From Protula sp. h YS-2021 (Eukaryota > Annelida > Polychaeta > Sabellida > Serpulidae): a DNA stretch of 64,000 nucleotides. This document shows, in pieces, positions 39,801-51,500 of the stretch; positions within the stretch are counted from its first letter, which is position 1; every line of letters starts with the position of its first letter. The notes under the pieces are model-generated. The model was not told the DNA's origin. It made no database searches and was given only the letters and a program-made list of their open reading frames with translations. Position numbers and translations under genes: made by a program. The stretch lies in NCBI GenBank assembly GCA_949752745.1, contig OX457026.1, positions 44,857,239 through 44,921,238 of the forward strand, given 5' to 3'.

Positions 39801-40875
39801 AGTTTATTTAGCTTGCGTCGATGAGCGGTTCGCATTTTCCACCAGTGCACACGATTATTTAACTTATGTTGATGCCTGGTTCGCATTTCGGACCAGTGTG
39901 CATGTTTATTTAACTTGCATTGATATCCGGTTCACATTTCTGACCAGTGCTCATGATTCTTTAGGTTGCGTTGATGCGCGGTTCGCATTTCGGACCAGTG
40001 CACAGGTTCATATAACTTGCGTTGCATTTCGGACCGGTACGCATATTATTTAAGTTCCGACGAAGTCCGACTTTTATATCTATTCAACTTGCGTTGATGC
40101 GCGGTTCTCATTTCGGACCACTGCGCATGTCTATTCAACTTGCGTCGATGCCTGGTTCTTTTTCGGACTAGTGCGCTTGTTTGTTTAACTTCCGTCAATG
40201 CGCAGTTCGAATTTCGGACCATTGCGCATGTTTATTTAACTTGTGTTGATACGTGGTTCTCATTTCAGACCACTGCGCATATTTCTTTGGTTTCAGTTGA
40301 TACGCGGTTCTTTTTTTCGGATCAGTGCGCATATTTAACTTGCGTTCATGCGTGGTGCTTATTTTGGACCAGTGCAAATGTTTCTTTAACTAGCGTTGGC
40401 GCGCGGTTCGCATTTCCAACCACTGTGCATGTGCATGTTTATTTAACGTGCGTCGATGCGCGGTTCTTATTTCAGGCCAATGAGCATATTTCTTTAACTT
40501 GGGTTGATGCACGGTTCTTATTCTGGACCAGTGCGCATGTTTATTTAAGTTGTGCTGATGCGCAGTTCTTATTTTGAATAGTTCGCATTTCGGACCAGAG
40601 TGCATGTTTATTTAACTTGCCTCGATGTACGGTTCGCATTTCGGACCAGCGCGCATGTCCATTCAACTTGCGTCGATGCGTGGTTCTTTTTTCGAACCAG
40701 TGCGCATGTTTATTTAACTTGCGTTGATGCGCGGTGCTTATTTTGGACCAGTTTGCATGTTTATTAATCTTCCTTCGATGCGCGGTTCACATTTCGAACC
40801 AATGCGCATGTTTATTTAACATGCGTCGATGCGCGGTTGTTAAATATGAGTCGTGCGCAAGTTCATTTAACTTAC
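36831..40875. repeat. 51-bp satellite, array 1 (about 65 copies)
   Basis: The unit TTGCGTTGATGCGCGGTTCG, CATTTCGGACCAGTGCGCA, TGTTTATTTAAC is repeated. 51 bp equals 17 codons, so open frames arise on both strands (LTCVDARFAFRTSAHVY on +). A ~305-bp higher-order unit (six monomers) repeats at 37778, 38089 and 38392. The array is interrupted by the TIR element at 36942-37585 and has poly(T) expansions at about 38815. Confidence 0.95.
36942..37585 (-). mobile_element. Dispersed inverted-repeat element, copy 2 (inside the 51-bp satellite)
   Basis: This is the reverse complement of 23073-23565, with ACACTTGACAAGCC and its hairpin at the left and TTTTTGTCAAAGG at the right, plus ~170 bp not present in copy 1. 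Satellite monomers lie on both sides, so it inserted into the array. Confidence 0.75.
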
Positions 40876-42110
40876 GTTTATGCACTGAAGAAGGAGATTA
40901 ATTTTTTTTTTCAAAAATTCCGAAAAAAATTCAAAAGTTTTCCAATTCATTCAAAAATGGTCCGATCGACTGAAAACGCACAAACGTATGCACGACCCTT
41001 TAGTGGTGCTTCATACCAAAAATAAATGATATCGGATCGAAAATGTAGGAGGAGATACATTTTAGAAAATTTTCTTACAAAATTCCCCAAACATTCAAAA
41101 ATCACCCGATCGACTAAAAAAGCACAAGCCGTATGCAAGACCGCTTAGGGATGCATCACACCAAAAATAAATGACATAGAATCAAAATTGTAGAAGTAGA
41201 TGCATTTTGAATAATTTTCGAAATTTTTGCTTAAAAAATTCCCCAAAAATACAAAAATTATTCGATCGACTAAAAAAGCACAAAGCGTATGCGCGACCCT
41301 TCAGGGGTGCCTCATACCGAAAATAAATAAAAGCGGATAAAAAACGTAGGAGGAGATACGTTTTAAATTTTTTTCTTCAAAAAATCCCCAAAAATTCAAA
41401 AATAACCCGATCGACTAAAAAAGCACAAGCCGTATGCATGACCCCTTAGGGATGCCTCATACCAAAAATAAATGACATCGGATCAAAATTGTTGGAGTAG
41501 ATGCATTTTGAATTACGTTCGAAATTTTTGCTTAAAAATTCCTCAAAAATACAAAAATTGTCCGATCGACTAAAAAAGCACAAGCCGTATGCACGACCCT
41601 TTAGTGGTGGCTCATACCAAAAATACATGACATCGGATCAAAAATGTAAGAAGAGATACAGTTTAAAAATTTTTCTTCAAAAATTCGACAAAAATTCAAA
41701 AATAACCCGATCGACTAAAAAAGCACAAGCCGTATGCAAGACTGCTTAGGGATGCATCACACCAAAAATAAATGACATGGAATCAAAATTGTAGAAGTAG
41801 ATGCATTTTGAATTATTTTCGAAATTTTTGCTTAAAAAATTCCCCAAAAATACAAAAATTACTCGATCGACTAAAAAAGCACAAGCCGTATGCGCGACCC
41901 TTTAGGGGTGCCTCAGACCAAAAATAAATGAAATCGGATAAAAAATGTAGGAGGAGATACGTTTTAAACTTTTTTCTTCAAAAATTCGCCAAAAATTCAA
42001 AAATAACCCGATCGACTAAAAAAGCACAAGCTGTATGCATGACACCTTAGGGATGCCTCATACCAAAAATAAATGACATCGGATGAAAATTGTAGGAGGA
42101 GATGCATTTT
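40876..42110. repeat. ~150-bp array 'CGATCGACTAAAAAAGCACAAG'
   Basis: CGATCGACT recurs at about 40964, 41107, 41263, 41408, 41563, 41708, 41865 and 42008, spaced alternately ~145 and ~156 bp, i.e. a ~301-bp dimer. Each unit ends ATCGGATCAAAA.TGTAGGAG, GAGATACATTTT. It directly follows 51-bp array 1. Confidence 0.92.
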
Positions 42111-42189
42111 GAACCAAAGTTTACTAAATAAACAACTAACTAACTAATTAACTAACTAACGGACGCCACCCGCAAACCGATAGGAATAC

Positions 42190-42216
42190 CCCAGCTTACG
42201 TGTAACGTAAGCTGGG
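42190..42216. repeat. Terminal hairpin of the 150-bp array
   Basis: Perfect 12-bp stem CCCAGCTTACGT / ACGTAAGCTGGG with GTA loop, followed by CTAAAAA. It lies after an (ACTA)n-like microsatellite and GGACGCC at the end of the array. Analogous hairpins end other repeats here. Confidence 0.85.
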
Positions 42217-42498
42217 CTAAAAACATGGAGGCGCACAACCAAGTTAATGTCCGTTTTGCAATTTACAGTGTAATACACCTCTCGAACAATCGCGTTTGTT
42301 TACAAATGCAACAACAGTCTTTTTCGACTCTTTCAGCACTTCTCTAATGGTTGATCTGATCATGAGATGCTCCACGTAAAGGACAATCTTCGGATTCTCC
42401 CTTAAAAAAAGAGCATCCAAAATTTACAGCTTGTCGTGCAGTGATGCATTCTGGTTGAAGACAGCCTCCAAAGAATGCCACTCAACTGCATGCACAAG

Positions 42499-42591
42499 TC
42501 AGGACGGGCCTCGTTCGTGTTGTGCGGGCAAGCTGAAGGCTTCGTACACGTTTGCAGCGAAATCTTTCACTTGTTCTTTTAACAGCAACTC
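42499..42591 (-). CDS. pex3: pex3 last exon with stop
   Basis: This exon is 93 nt: 30 codons plus TGA (complement at 42499-42501). The acceptor is ..attttattacag. It encodes [20 protein letters not shown] then [10 protein letters not shown], matching the human terminus [26 protein letters not shown]. I saw no clear AATAAA within the next 400 bp on the - strand, so the 3' UTR is not delimited. An overlapping + frame is a shadow. Confidence 0.95.
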   Translation of the reverse strand, partial: [30 protein letters not shown]

Positions 42592-45500
42592 CTGTAATAA
42601 AATGAATACAAAACAATGTAACCGTAACAACCGAAGACCCAGACCGACACCACACCCCCCTCCCCCCCCCCCTTTCCCGGTGTAAGGCGTATTGGCGCTA
42701 AAGCCCGGCTGCAAAGTGCCATACCATTGCTACTCTCATTTTTTTCACAATTCTAACAGTTGCAATTTTTAAAATTTCGTTACGTTTCAAATAAAAAAAA
42801 ATATTTTGACAATTTTCAATATCTATTTTATCTGTGTGTGAAATTTTAAAGAAATTAGAAAAAAGTTTTAGAGACACAACCTGGAAGACACGTTCATTTT
42901 ATCAGATTTCAGAACACTACAATTTTGACAATTTTTTATGAATCCGAACAAAAATACGACGTAGCACAACTGTAATATATGCTCTATCACTAAACAGTAA
43001 CAGCAAGATTAGACTACATTTTTATGACAGTAAGGCATCCCCTGTTGTAGGTATACATTTAAAGAAAATAACAAGAATCCAGGGACATTGTAACCAGCAG
43101 AGATCTGGTAAATCACCTAGCAATAGGCTTACATGGTCGCCAAAACTTTGTTGTCACATTGTTAAACCCGCTTGATGAAAATTCGTACAAATTTATAAAG
43201 GAATCCAGTGAAAATTGTGAGAGAAGAAGCATTTTGAAAATTTGCAACTAAATATTTTTAAATGCCCCCCATTTAGCCAATTTTTGGCAAATCCCCAGAA
43301 AAGTAACTTTTCAAAAGTGGACTGCCTGGTGATTTATGAAAAATTTGAATACACTCCAATTAAAGAGAGGCCTGCCAAGAAAACATCCATGCAAAACATG
43401 CAAGGAATGCGACCCAGATCGTGGGAGCAGAAGTATTTTGAAAACTGGCGGCCAAAAACTACTAAAAAGCTACCCATTTAGCCAATTTTTTTTTGAATCG
43501 CCAAAAAAAAACCTAAACAAAAACTAACTTTTCAAGAGAAGAAAGCCAGGTGAAAATTTATGTAAAATTAGAAGGTAATCCGATCAAAAATGTGGAAGAA
43601 AATTTTCGGAAAACTGGTTACGAAATATTCTAAAATGCCCGAAACTCTCGTTTCAGTGAGACAGGATCCCCGTGTAAGGCAAATTATATACAGCAACACC
43701 TCCATTACTGAACACCTGAATCATTTGATAAGCATCAGATTAGCAGACCTTTGTGTTGTCTGCATAGACAGGGGCAGGGTTGGGGCTGAATAATTAGCTT
43801 TCTAACGTACTAGCACAATGTCTTATTGCTCTGTGTGTGGGCCAGGAAGCCATATAAGCATATCAAGTTATCATATTTAATAACCTGGCATAACCACACC
43901 CTACCGCGTTGTGGTCTGAGTGTCAATGGATCTTGTATGATGTTGCATCCTATTCGACGTTTAAGTTTCAGAGGGGCAGCCTGCTTTCTACATACAGGGC
44001 GTCCGTGAATGTAATTTGATAAATAATCGTTAACCTTCAAATCTGGTGTTGACAGATACCACAATACTGGCTACAACGCAGCACTCTCCGAGGAAGAATG
44101 TCTGCCAGCATTTTTTCCCCTTTTTTCCCCTTTTCCCAAACTCACTTGAACAAAATGGTTTGGAGCATCCCCCAAGACGGTGTGAATCAAGCCATTCATG
44201 ACTGGGATGAGTTTTGCCAGTGGCACCGACGTTTTGCTTGATCTACAAGTTAGAAAAACTTTGATAGCTGAGTGAGTCGGTTCAGACAAATAACAACAAC
44301 ACTCTGTACAGACATTTCGACAAGCTGAAATAATAAACATTCACCATTCATGTAAAATTTAAAGTCAACTTTTTATTGAGAAGAAAACGGCTTGCATTGA
44401 AAAGAAAAACATTCTAATCATATCTGGAAAAGAGCATATAATCCAACTGTAAGCTTGCTTGGAGCTTTGAAGCACAGCGTTTCCAAAATTATCTTACAAG
44501 TAAGAAAAGTTTTTAAAATCCTAATATGCCGACAGTTTTTTGCAGTCCGCCCAAGAACGAAGACTTTGTACAGAACTACTTGAGGAACAATTAATCCCAT
44601 AAATTTAAACCATAGTTGTGATGTCTCCCATTGTCTTTGCATGAGAATTCTAAGCCACGAAACCCCTTCTGATGACGTCAGATTTTAATTTCCATAAACA
44701 ACATCTTCAGGATTCTGAAGAGTCTCTCAACTGTGTCCTTTTTCTATCAGAAACTCGAAAAACCCTTTAATGCCAAAAATGAAAAGTGTGTACTATTTGC
44801 AATTCTGTATGCACTTATACAGTTATTTCTCTATTTATTTATTTCTAGACATTAACATATATGGCTATGCAACCGACTATTATTCCAGCTTTTTTATCAC
44901 AGGTCAAATATCACATATTTTTATTCTGTTCCTGATATATAGAATTATCTACTGTAGTCTGTTGTAGCCAGGTTTTCTTACATTGAATTTTCAAAATCTT
45001 ATACCCTATAAAATAAATTCATCATTAAAATCATCCAGAGTATTATTCTAGCATTCTGTTATAGCATTCTGGAAAATATTCTTAACCACTTTTCTTAAAC
45101 GGTATCTCCACAGGAAAAATGAAGGATGGGATTCTGGTTGAAAATTAATTTATCTCTCTGAATACAGATTTTTAGAACGTGATCCCAAAGTTATCCCGAA
45201 ATTTCAGCGTGATTCAATTGCTATCCTTTAATGTATAAAAATTTTGGTATTTTATTCTGGTGACATCAAGGTCGGGATTTCGAACTTGGTTTTCTCTAGG
45301 GTTTCGCCAATTATCAGAGTTTTCTTTTTTATGAGTTTTAAAACTAAAAGTCTCTATAGCTATATCCTTGTACGTCTTCAGACGGGGTCTCTCATTTTGA
45401 CACTTTTTGTTAAACTAGGTGCTCGAGAAGCATGAATCCGCCGGGGTTTGGGCAAAATTTGAAAGTAATTTTCTAACAATTTACCATTTTGTCAATTTCA

Positions 45501-48500
45501 GTCGCATTTCAAAAATTCCAGGTTACTGCACTGCATAAAGGGTGGAACCACCCCTGGGTTAAATTTCAAAAGAATCCATCCACTAATAAATGCTCTAGGC
45601 GCGTGAGACTGACTCCAGTATATGCTAACTTCAAAAACATATTTGCAAATGTTTAAAAATTCACCATTTTGTCAATTTCTGTCGTTTTTCAAAAATTCCT
45701 GGTCACTCCACTGCACATGGGTTGGAACCACCCCTGGGTAAAATTTGAGACGAATCCATCCACTAATAAATGCTCTAGGCGCATGCGACTGAAAATCCAC
45801 AGACAGACAGACGGACAGACAGACAGACGGACAGACAGACAGACGGACAGAGTGAAAGCTATATCCGCCCCGGCGGACGCGGCGGATAATAATCAATTTA
45901 CATCGGCTCTTGACCTATGCTGTTCACTGAGGCTCATCGCTGCAGTCTGCGAAACTGCGCTTATTATGCGCACATTTAATATTTCAAATTTCTCGCACAT
46001 ATGGTTTCCTGGCAAGACAAACTGGCGTAGTCAATCGTGGTTTCTCAGCCAAGAAACCGTCTATTCTTGAAGTTTCTCTGTTTCAGAAAATATAACCTAG
46101 AACAAATATGAACAAGACCGTCAAGTGACGGTACCCAGGTGCTGTCAGAGTAACAATACAAGAACTGGTACTGCGATTCTATCGAAATACGACATACAGT
46201 TGTGGAAATTTTACTTAATTTATTAACTATTTTATGTATCCTCAACATTAATTTACTTCCGGGCTACAAATTATAGCTTGTGTTCATTGCGATAACGACA
46301 GCATAGCTGAATGAGATAAAAAGGTGCACTTAGTCACTTTCATTTTGTTTTGATGGAAGTGAAGGCGCACTGCCTACACTGTGATGCTGTGGAAAAGCAC
46401 ACTAGCAACGTGTCACTAACTTAAGTCTGATTACTGATGCCAACGCGCCTTAACCAGCCTGCCGTGTATTGACTTTGGGGTCAATGTGAAAATTTACACA
46501 TATCACACGTTTTATTTACACATATAACGCATACGAACTGACATATAATTGAAGTCATTGAAGTCACCACTGTTCAAGTACCATAATCACTTTATTTGGT
46601 GTTTACATTCTTTTAACATTTCTTGATACTTTTTCAAAATTTCCGACTTGGCCTGTTGTGGACCTAACTACCAAGTCCCAATGCAAAATATGTGCGAATG
46701 TTCATCCATATTTGACAAAGTGTCGATCTGTCAATTTTCGGCGAATTTTAAAAGTTTTTTTTTTTTTTTTTTTTTTTTTTGGTGTTTAACGTCCCGTTAA
46801 GCGACTATGATGGGTATATTGGGGCGCACTTGCTAAAGGAACAAGTGGGTCAGTGAAACTGACTATGTCCCCCGCCCGCGTACAATCCCATGATTGATTT
46901 CGTTAGGATGGACAACAACCCTTCGTATCATATTCGTATTAAAATTCCACCTGGGCCAATGTCCTTGGGCCAACATGGCTCATTTACAATACCAATTCTT
47001 GTTACCACCCATACTACCTATGTGTATAACATTTTACCAATTGTTTCAAAAAATGTAGGCTTGAGTGTGTTAACAAGCTCATTCCAGTATGTAAGGGTAG
47101 TGAAAATTTCTGAAGTTCAGCTGGGCCAATGTCCTTGGGCCGACAGATCTCATTTACAATACCAAACCTTATTGGTTTCAATACTACTCATAGTTAAGAT
47201 ATCTTATCAATCGATGCAGAAATGTAGGCTTGAGTGTGTTAAACTCATTCCAGTATGTAAGGGTTGTGAAAATTTCTGAAGTTCAGCTGGGCCAATGTCC
47301 TTGGGCCGACGGAGCTCATTTACAATACCGACCTTTTTTGGTTCCAATACTTCCTATATCTAAAAGATTTGAATTAATCGATCCAGAATTGTAGGCTTGA
47401 GTGTGTTAACAAACTCATTCAACTGAGTACAGATTGGGAAAATTCGTGAAGTTCAGCTGGGCCAATGTCCTTGGGCCGACATGGCTCAGTTACAATACCG
47501 ATCCTTGTTCGTTCCAGTACTACCCATATGTACAATATCTTAACAATCGGTGGAAAAATGTAGGCTTGAGTGTGTTAACAAACTCATTCGACTGAGTAAG
47601 GATTGGAAAAATTTGCAAAGTTCAGCTGGGCCAATGTCCTTGGGCCGACATGGCTCAGTTACAATACCGATCCTTGTTCGTTCCAGTACTACCCATACGT
47701 ACAATATCTTAACAATCGGTGGAAAAATGTAGGCTTGAGTGTGTTAACAAACTCATTCGACTGAGTAAGGATTGGGAAAATTTGCAAAGTTCAGCTGGGC
47801 CAATGTCCTTGGGCCGACATGGCTCATTTACAATACCGATCCTTGTTCGTTCCAATACTACCCATATATGCAATATCTTAACAATCGGTGGAAAAATGTA
47901 GGCTTGAGTGTGTTAACAAAAAAGTGTCGACAGACGGACAGACGGACGGACGGACGGACAGACGGACAGACAAACCCGAAAACTAACAAGTTGGAAAAAA
48001 GAGGGAAGAATTAAGAAATAGTATAAGAAGAGTTGGAAAGAAAGAAATTCCGATCAGCCGCCTCTTACGCCATGCACGGAACAGAACGCAGTGGGTGTAC
48101 TCTTAAGATTCCCCCACCTCACAGGGGGAAATTTTAAAAGAATAAATAAAACAGTGTTGTATACCTGAAATGTGTATATGTTACAAGGAATCTGTGTAAT
48201 TAGGGATTTCATGAAATCCCTAGGGAATTCGTGTAATGAATAAGCTCATATTGATTTTAAACTTATTTTGAAAAATTATCCATTCAGGAAGGCTGTTTAG
48301 TGGTTCTTCAAAACTATGTATCCCTTTTCACGTCGAAAGGAATTGGAATTTGTAACATTACCATCCAAAATAACAAAATATGGCGTGAAGTGTGACATAA
48401 GTTACATAGGATAAAAATATCGCTAAATTCAGTTACTGAAGTATCTCATGAATGATAGTTTGGCAACCCAGTGCTTTGAGTATATTAATTCAAAATCTAC

Positions 48501-51500
48501 TATTAATTTCTTTAAAATACTACATTGCAGACATGAAAATTCTCAATAGAAACATCGAAATTGATTGAACAAGTTATTATACCAATCCACTAGGGATTTC
48601 ATGAAATCCTTAATTTCACAGATTCGTTCTCAGTAAAGCCTTGGTTTTTCTGTCTCGGAAAAACCAAAACGCTTCGAAATCTGTACCATAACCGAAGGGC
48701 ATCCGAAATTTTCTGATTTTTATAGCTTTTATTTTATTCTGTAGGTAAAGATCTAAGTAAACAAACTAGGACTTCGCGTGGCACAAGGGCTGTGACACTC
48801 TCGGAAAGGCTTGCGCGAAATCGTTTAAAAGAAGGTTGATTTCATTCAAGAAGAGCAATGTTGAAGCCGCACCTTACGCCGCAGCACATCGCAAGCCGTC
48901 TGCGATGGGCGAACGAGCACGCGCGATGGAACAGAAATCAATGGAACAACTGTTTTTTTTCACGGGCGGCGGACTGGCCAGCGGCGACAAAATGCCGATG
49001 TTATCAATCGCATGGAACTGTACGGTGGTGACGGGGTAATGGTTTGGGTAGGGATCAGCAATAATGGGAAGATCGAACTCGTCGTGATAATCTGAATCTA
49101 ATCTGGTAATCTGAACTCTCTCAGATATTGCGATGAAATTCTTATCCGTCACGTCATGCCATATGTGGGTGCAGTAGGCCCGAACGCATTCGTTCTTGTT
49201 CATGACAACGCGAAACCACACAATACGCGCATTGCAAACTATTTTCTGGAAGATAGCAACATAACGGTTTTGGATTAGCCCTCCATGAGTGCCGATCTCA
49301 ACCCAGTCAAAAATGTGAGAGGACTCATGAAAAGGAAATTGTCCAGACGTCTGAGGCCGGATCACACGCTTGAAGATCTCAAGAGAACAATGTCTGAGGA
49401 GTGGGAAGAACAACAAAAATATTCCAAACTTTATTCCACGACTGTATATAACACGACATTATTTAAAACTAAAGCGACCAGTGCACACAAAACATAAGAG
49501 TACAGGATAATGTCACAAACTTTCAATCTACATCTGCATTTGTTCCCCTAAATGGGTCATATGTGAACGAAAGTTTACTGCTATCCGATAAAAACCGAAA
49601 CAGGACTAGCAAAAAACAAAAGTTTACACATGGACGGACAGACGGACGAAGGGCGGACAGCCGACAGAGCCCCAACACGATTTATATAGCCCATGTAGCC
49701 TATGGCCACCTGAACTAAAAGGAGTTTAGAAAGCATTGCACACAGCCAATTGTGTTGGATGATCGCAAAAAAAAGAAACATGGTCTGACATTTACGAAAC
49801 ATTCATCATAAATCTGAAAACAAGTGTAACTTCGTGTCTATGCCTTACCCGATTAGAGCTCCATTTAGCTGCACTGTTGGTTTGTAATATTCGGCTAGCC
49901 TGTCAACAACTCTCGCAAATGATGTATCCAGAACTGTTGTTAGAACTGTGTGAAAATCCTCACTAACATACAAAAAATAAAGACATTCAAGAGGTAACAC
50001 AGTGTAATACGGCGTTGAACTTTTCAAACTAGCAATGGACGGCGGTGTCAGTAACATTTAACCTGTGTTTTCATTTTTACCTCAGGCAAAATACACCATG
50101 TGAAAAAAGTCCTTTTCGTGAAACTCTGAGAAGCTAACTTGTCGTTAACCGAACCAAGACGCTTGCGGATACACGCACGCAAAAACTAACATACACACAC
50201 GCACGAACACGTTCAGACTCACACTTAAAATGAATAAAAGCTTTATGTGATAGCCACAAAAGAAAAGAAGTACATATTTTACCTTTCAAGCAAATCATGC
50301 GTTTCCCGCCGCAATGTTTTCATCATTCCGGTTGCTTCGGGGTTCTGAAAAAAAAACCGGATGTCCAAACACACTATGACCACCCTCGATCACGTTGTTA
50401 GAACAGCAATATCTAATAACAATACAACAAAAAGTACACCAAAGAACGATATCCAAACCGCTGGCACCTCTAACTGTATCCGAGATAAGCCACTTTTGTA
50501 CTTTTAACCAAATTATCCTTTGGCCCTATTTGTCACACTGAACAATCCACAAAATTCACAGTTTGAACCAGAGCGTCCAGTAAATACAAACAAAGGGGCA
50601 CAGGCCTGTATCATACACTTTCACTCCACACCTATTTAGTTGTTTGCTTTTGTACTCAAAAACAAATATCTCCCCAACTAAACCCATAATTCCCCAATAA
50701 CCAGTTTTCTTTTTACTGAAATAAAAGATTCATATCTGTAAACATATTCATAATTCATTGTTAACAAAAAAATCGTAGATTACACATCCCCCGCCGCGCT
50801 CATCTACACTATATATATTTTCTTCCCTTACGGTATAGTAAATAACAAAGTACAAATTGTGAAAAATCGCCGAAATTACATTTTTTTGAAGAAATCGAAA
50901 AATAACCTGATATCGCACAACTACATGTTATATACTTTCTACCTGTACGGTATTATTGGTCTACGGTGAATAGTAACAAAGATACAGCCTGGACAAACTT
51001 GTCTGAAAAAAACAACAAAGACCAAATTTTCAACAAAAAAAATCGCCAAAAAATTACATGTTTTGAAAAATATCGAGAAATAACCTAACGTTGCACAACT
51101 ACACGTTATACAGTGTATACTATAGGTCAAAAATTATTTATATTTTGGTTTCGTGGGATGTGGATGTGTCAAGCTGGTACAAACAAGCATGTCCAGGGAC
51201 ATGGTGTCCAGCCGTGACCTACAGAATATATATCCAAGAATCACAGACAAAATCATGATCAAATTGGCAGACAGCGGTTACGAAAAAAGCCGTAACTGAA
51301 TGGAGAAAATATTCGCTCACTTGCTCGGTGTAGTTGTGGCTGATGAGGAGTCATTCTTTCAATGCTTTCATAAGGGGACAAGAATACCAAGCGTGTGGTG
51401 AAAAGACCAAACACAGGGAATAATTTCGGGAAAAGCAGTGGTAGAAGAGGCAAATGCAAGATCTAATGTCGTGTTAAGAGTGTGTGGTGGGATTACATAC

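Larger units (their letters stand above)
44243..49848 (-). other. pex3: pex3 intron, 5.6 kb
   Basis: Contains diverged 180-bp satellite relatives (45480-45795), a SINE-like element, the 169-bp array, a MITE and a Tc1 pseudogene, listed separately. 44250-45470 is AT-rich with nothing recognised. Confidence 0.75.

Noticed and set aside
42431..42685. 84-codon + strand frame
   Set aside because: Overlaps the pex3 last exon in antisense; low-complexity Pro end.
48874..49416. 180-codon - strand frame
   Set aside because: Antisense to a recognisable Tc1-like transposase pseudogene on the + strand.
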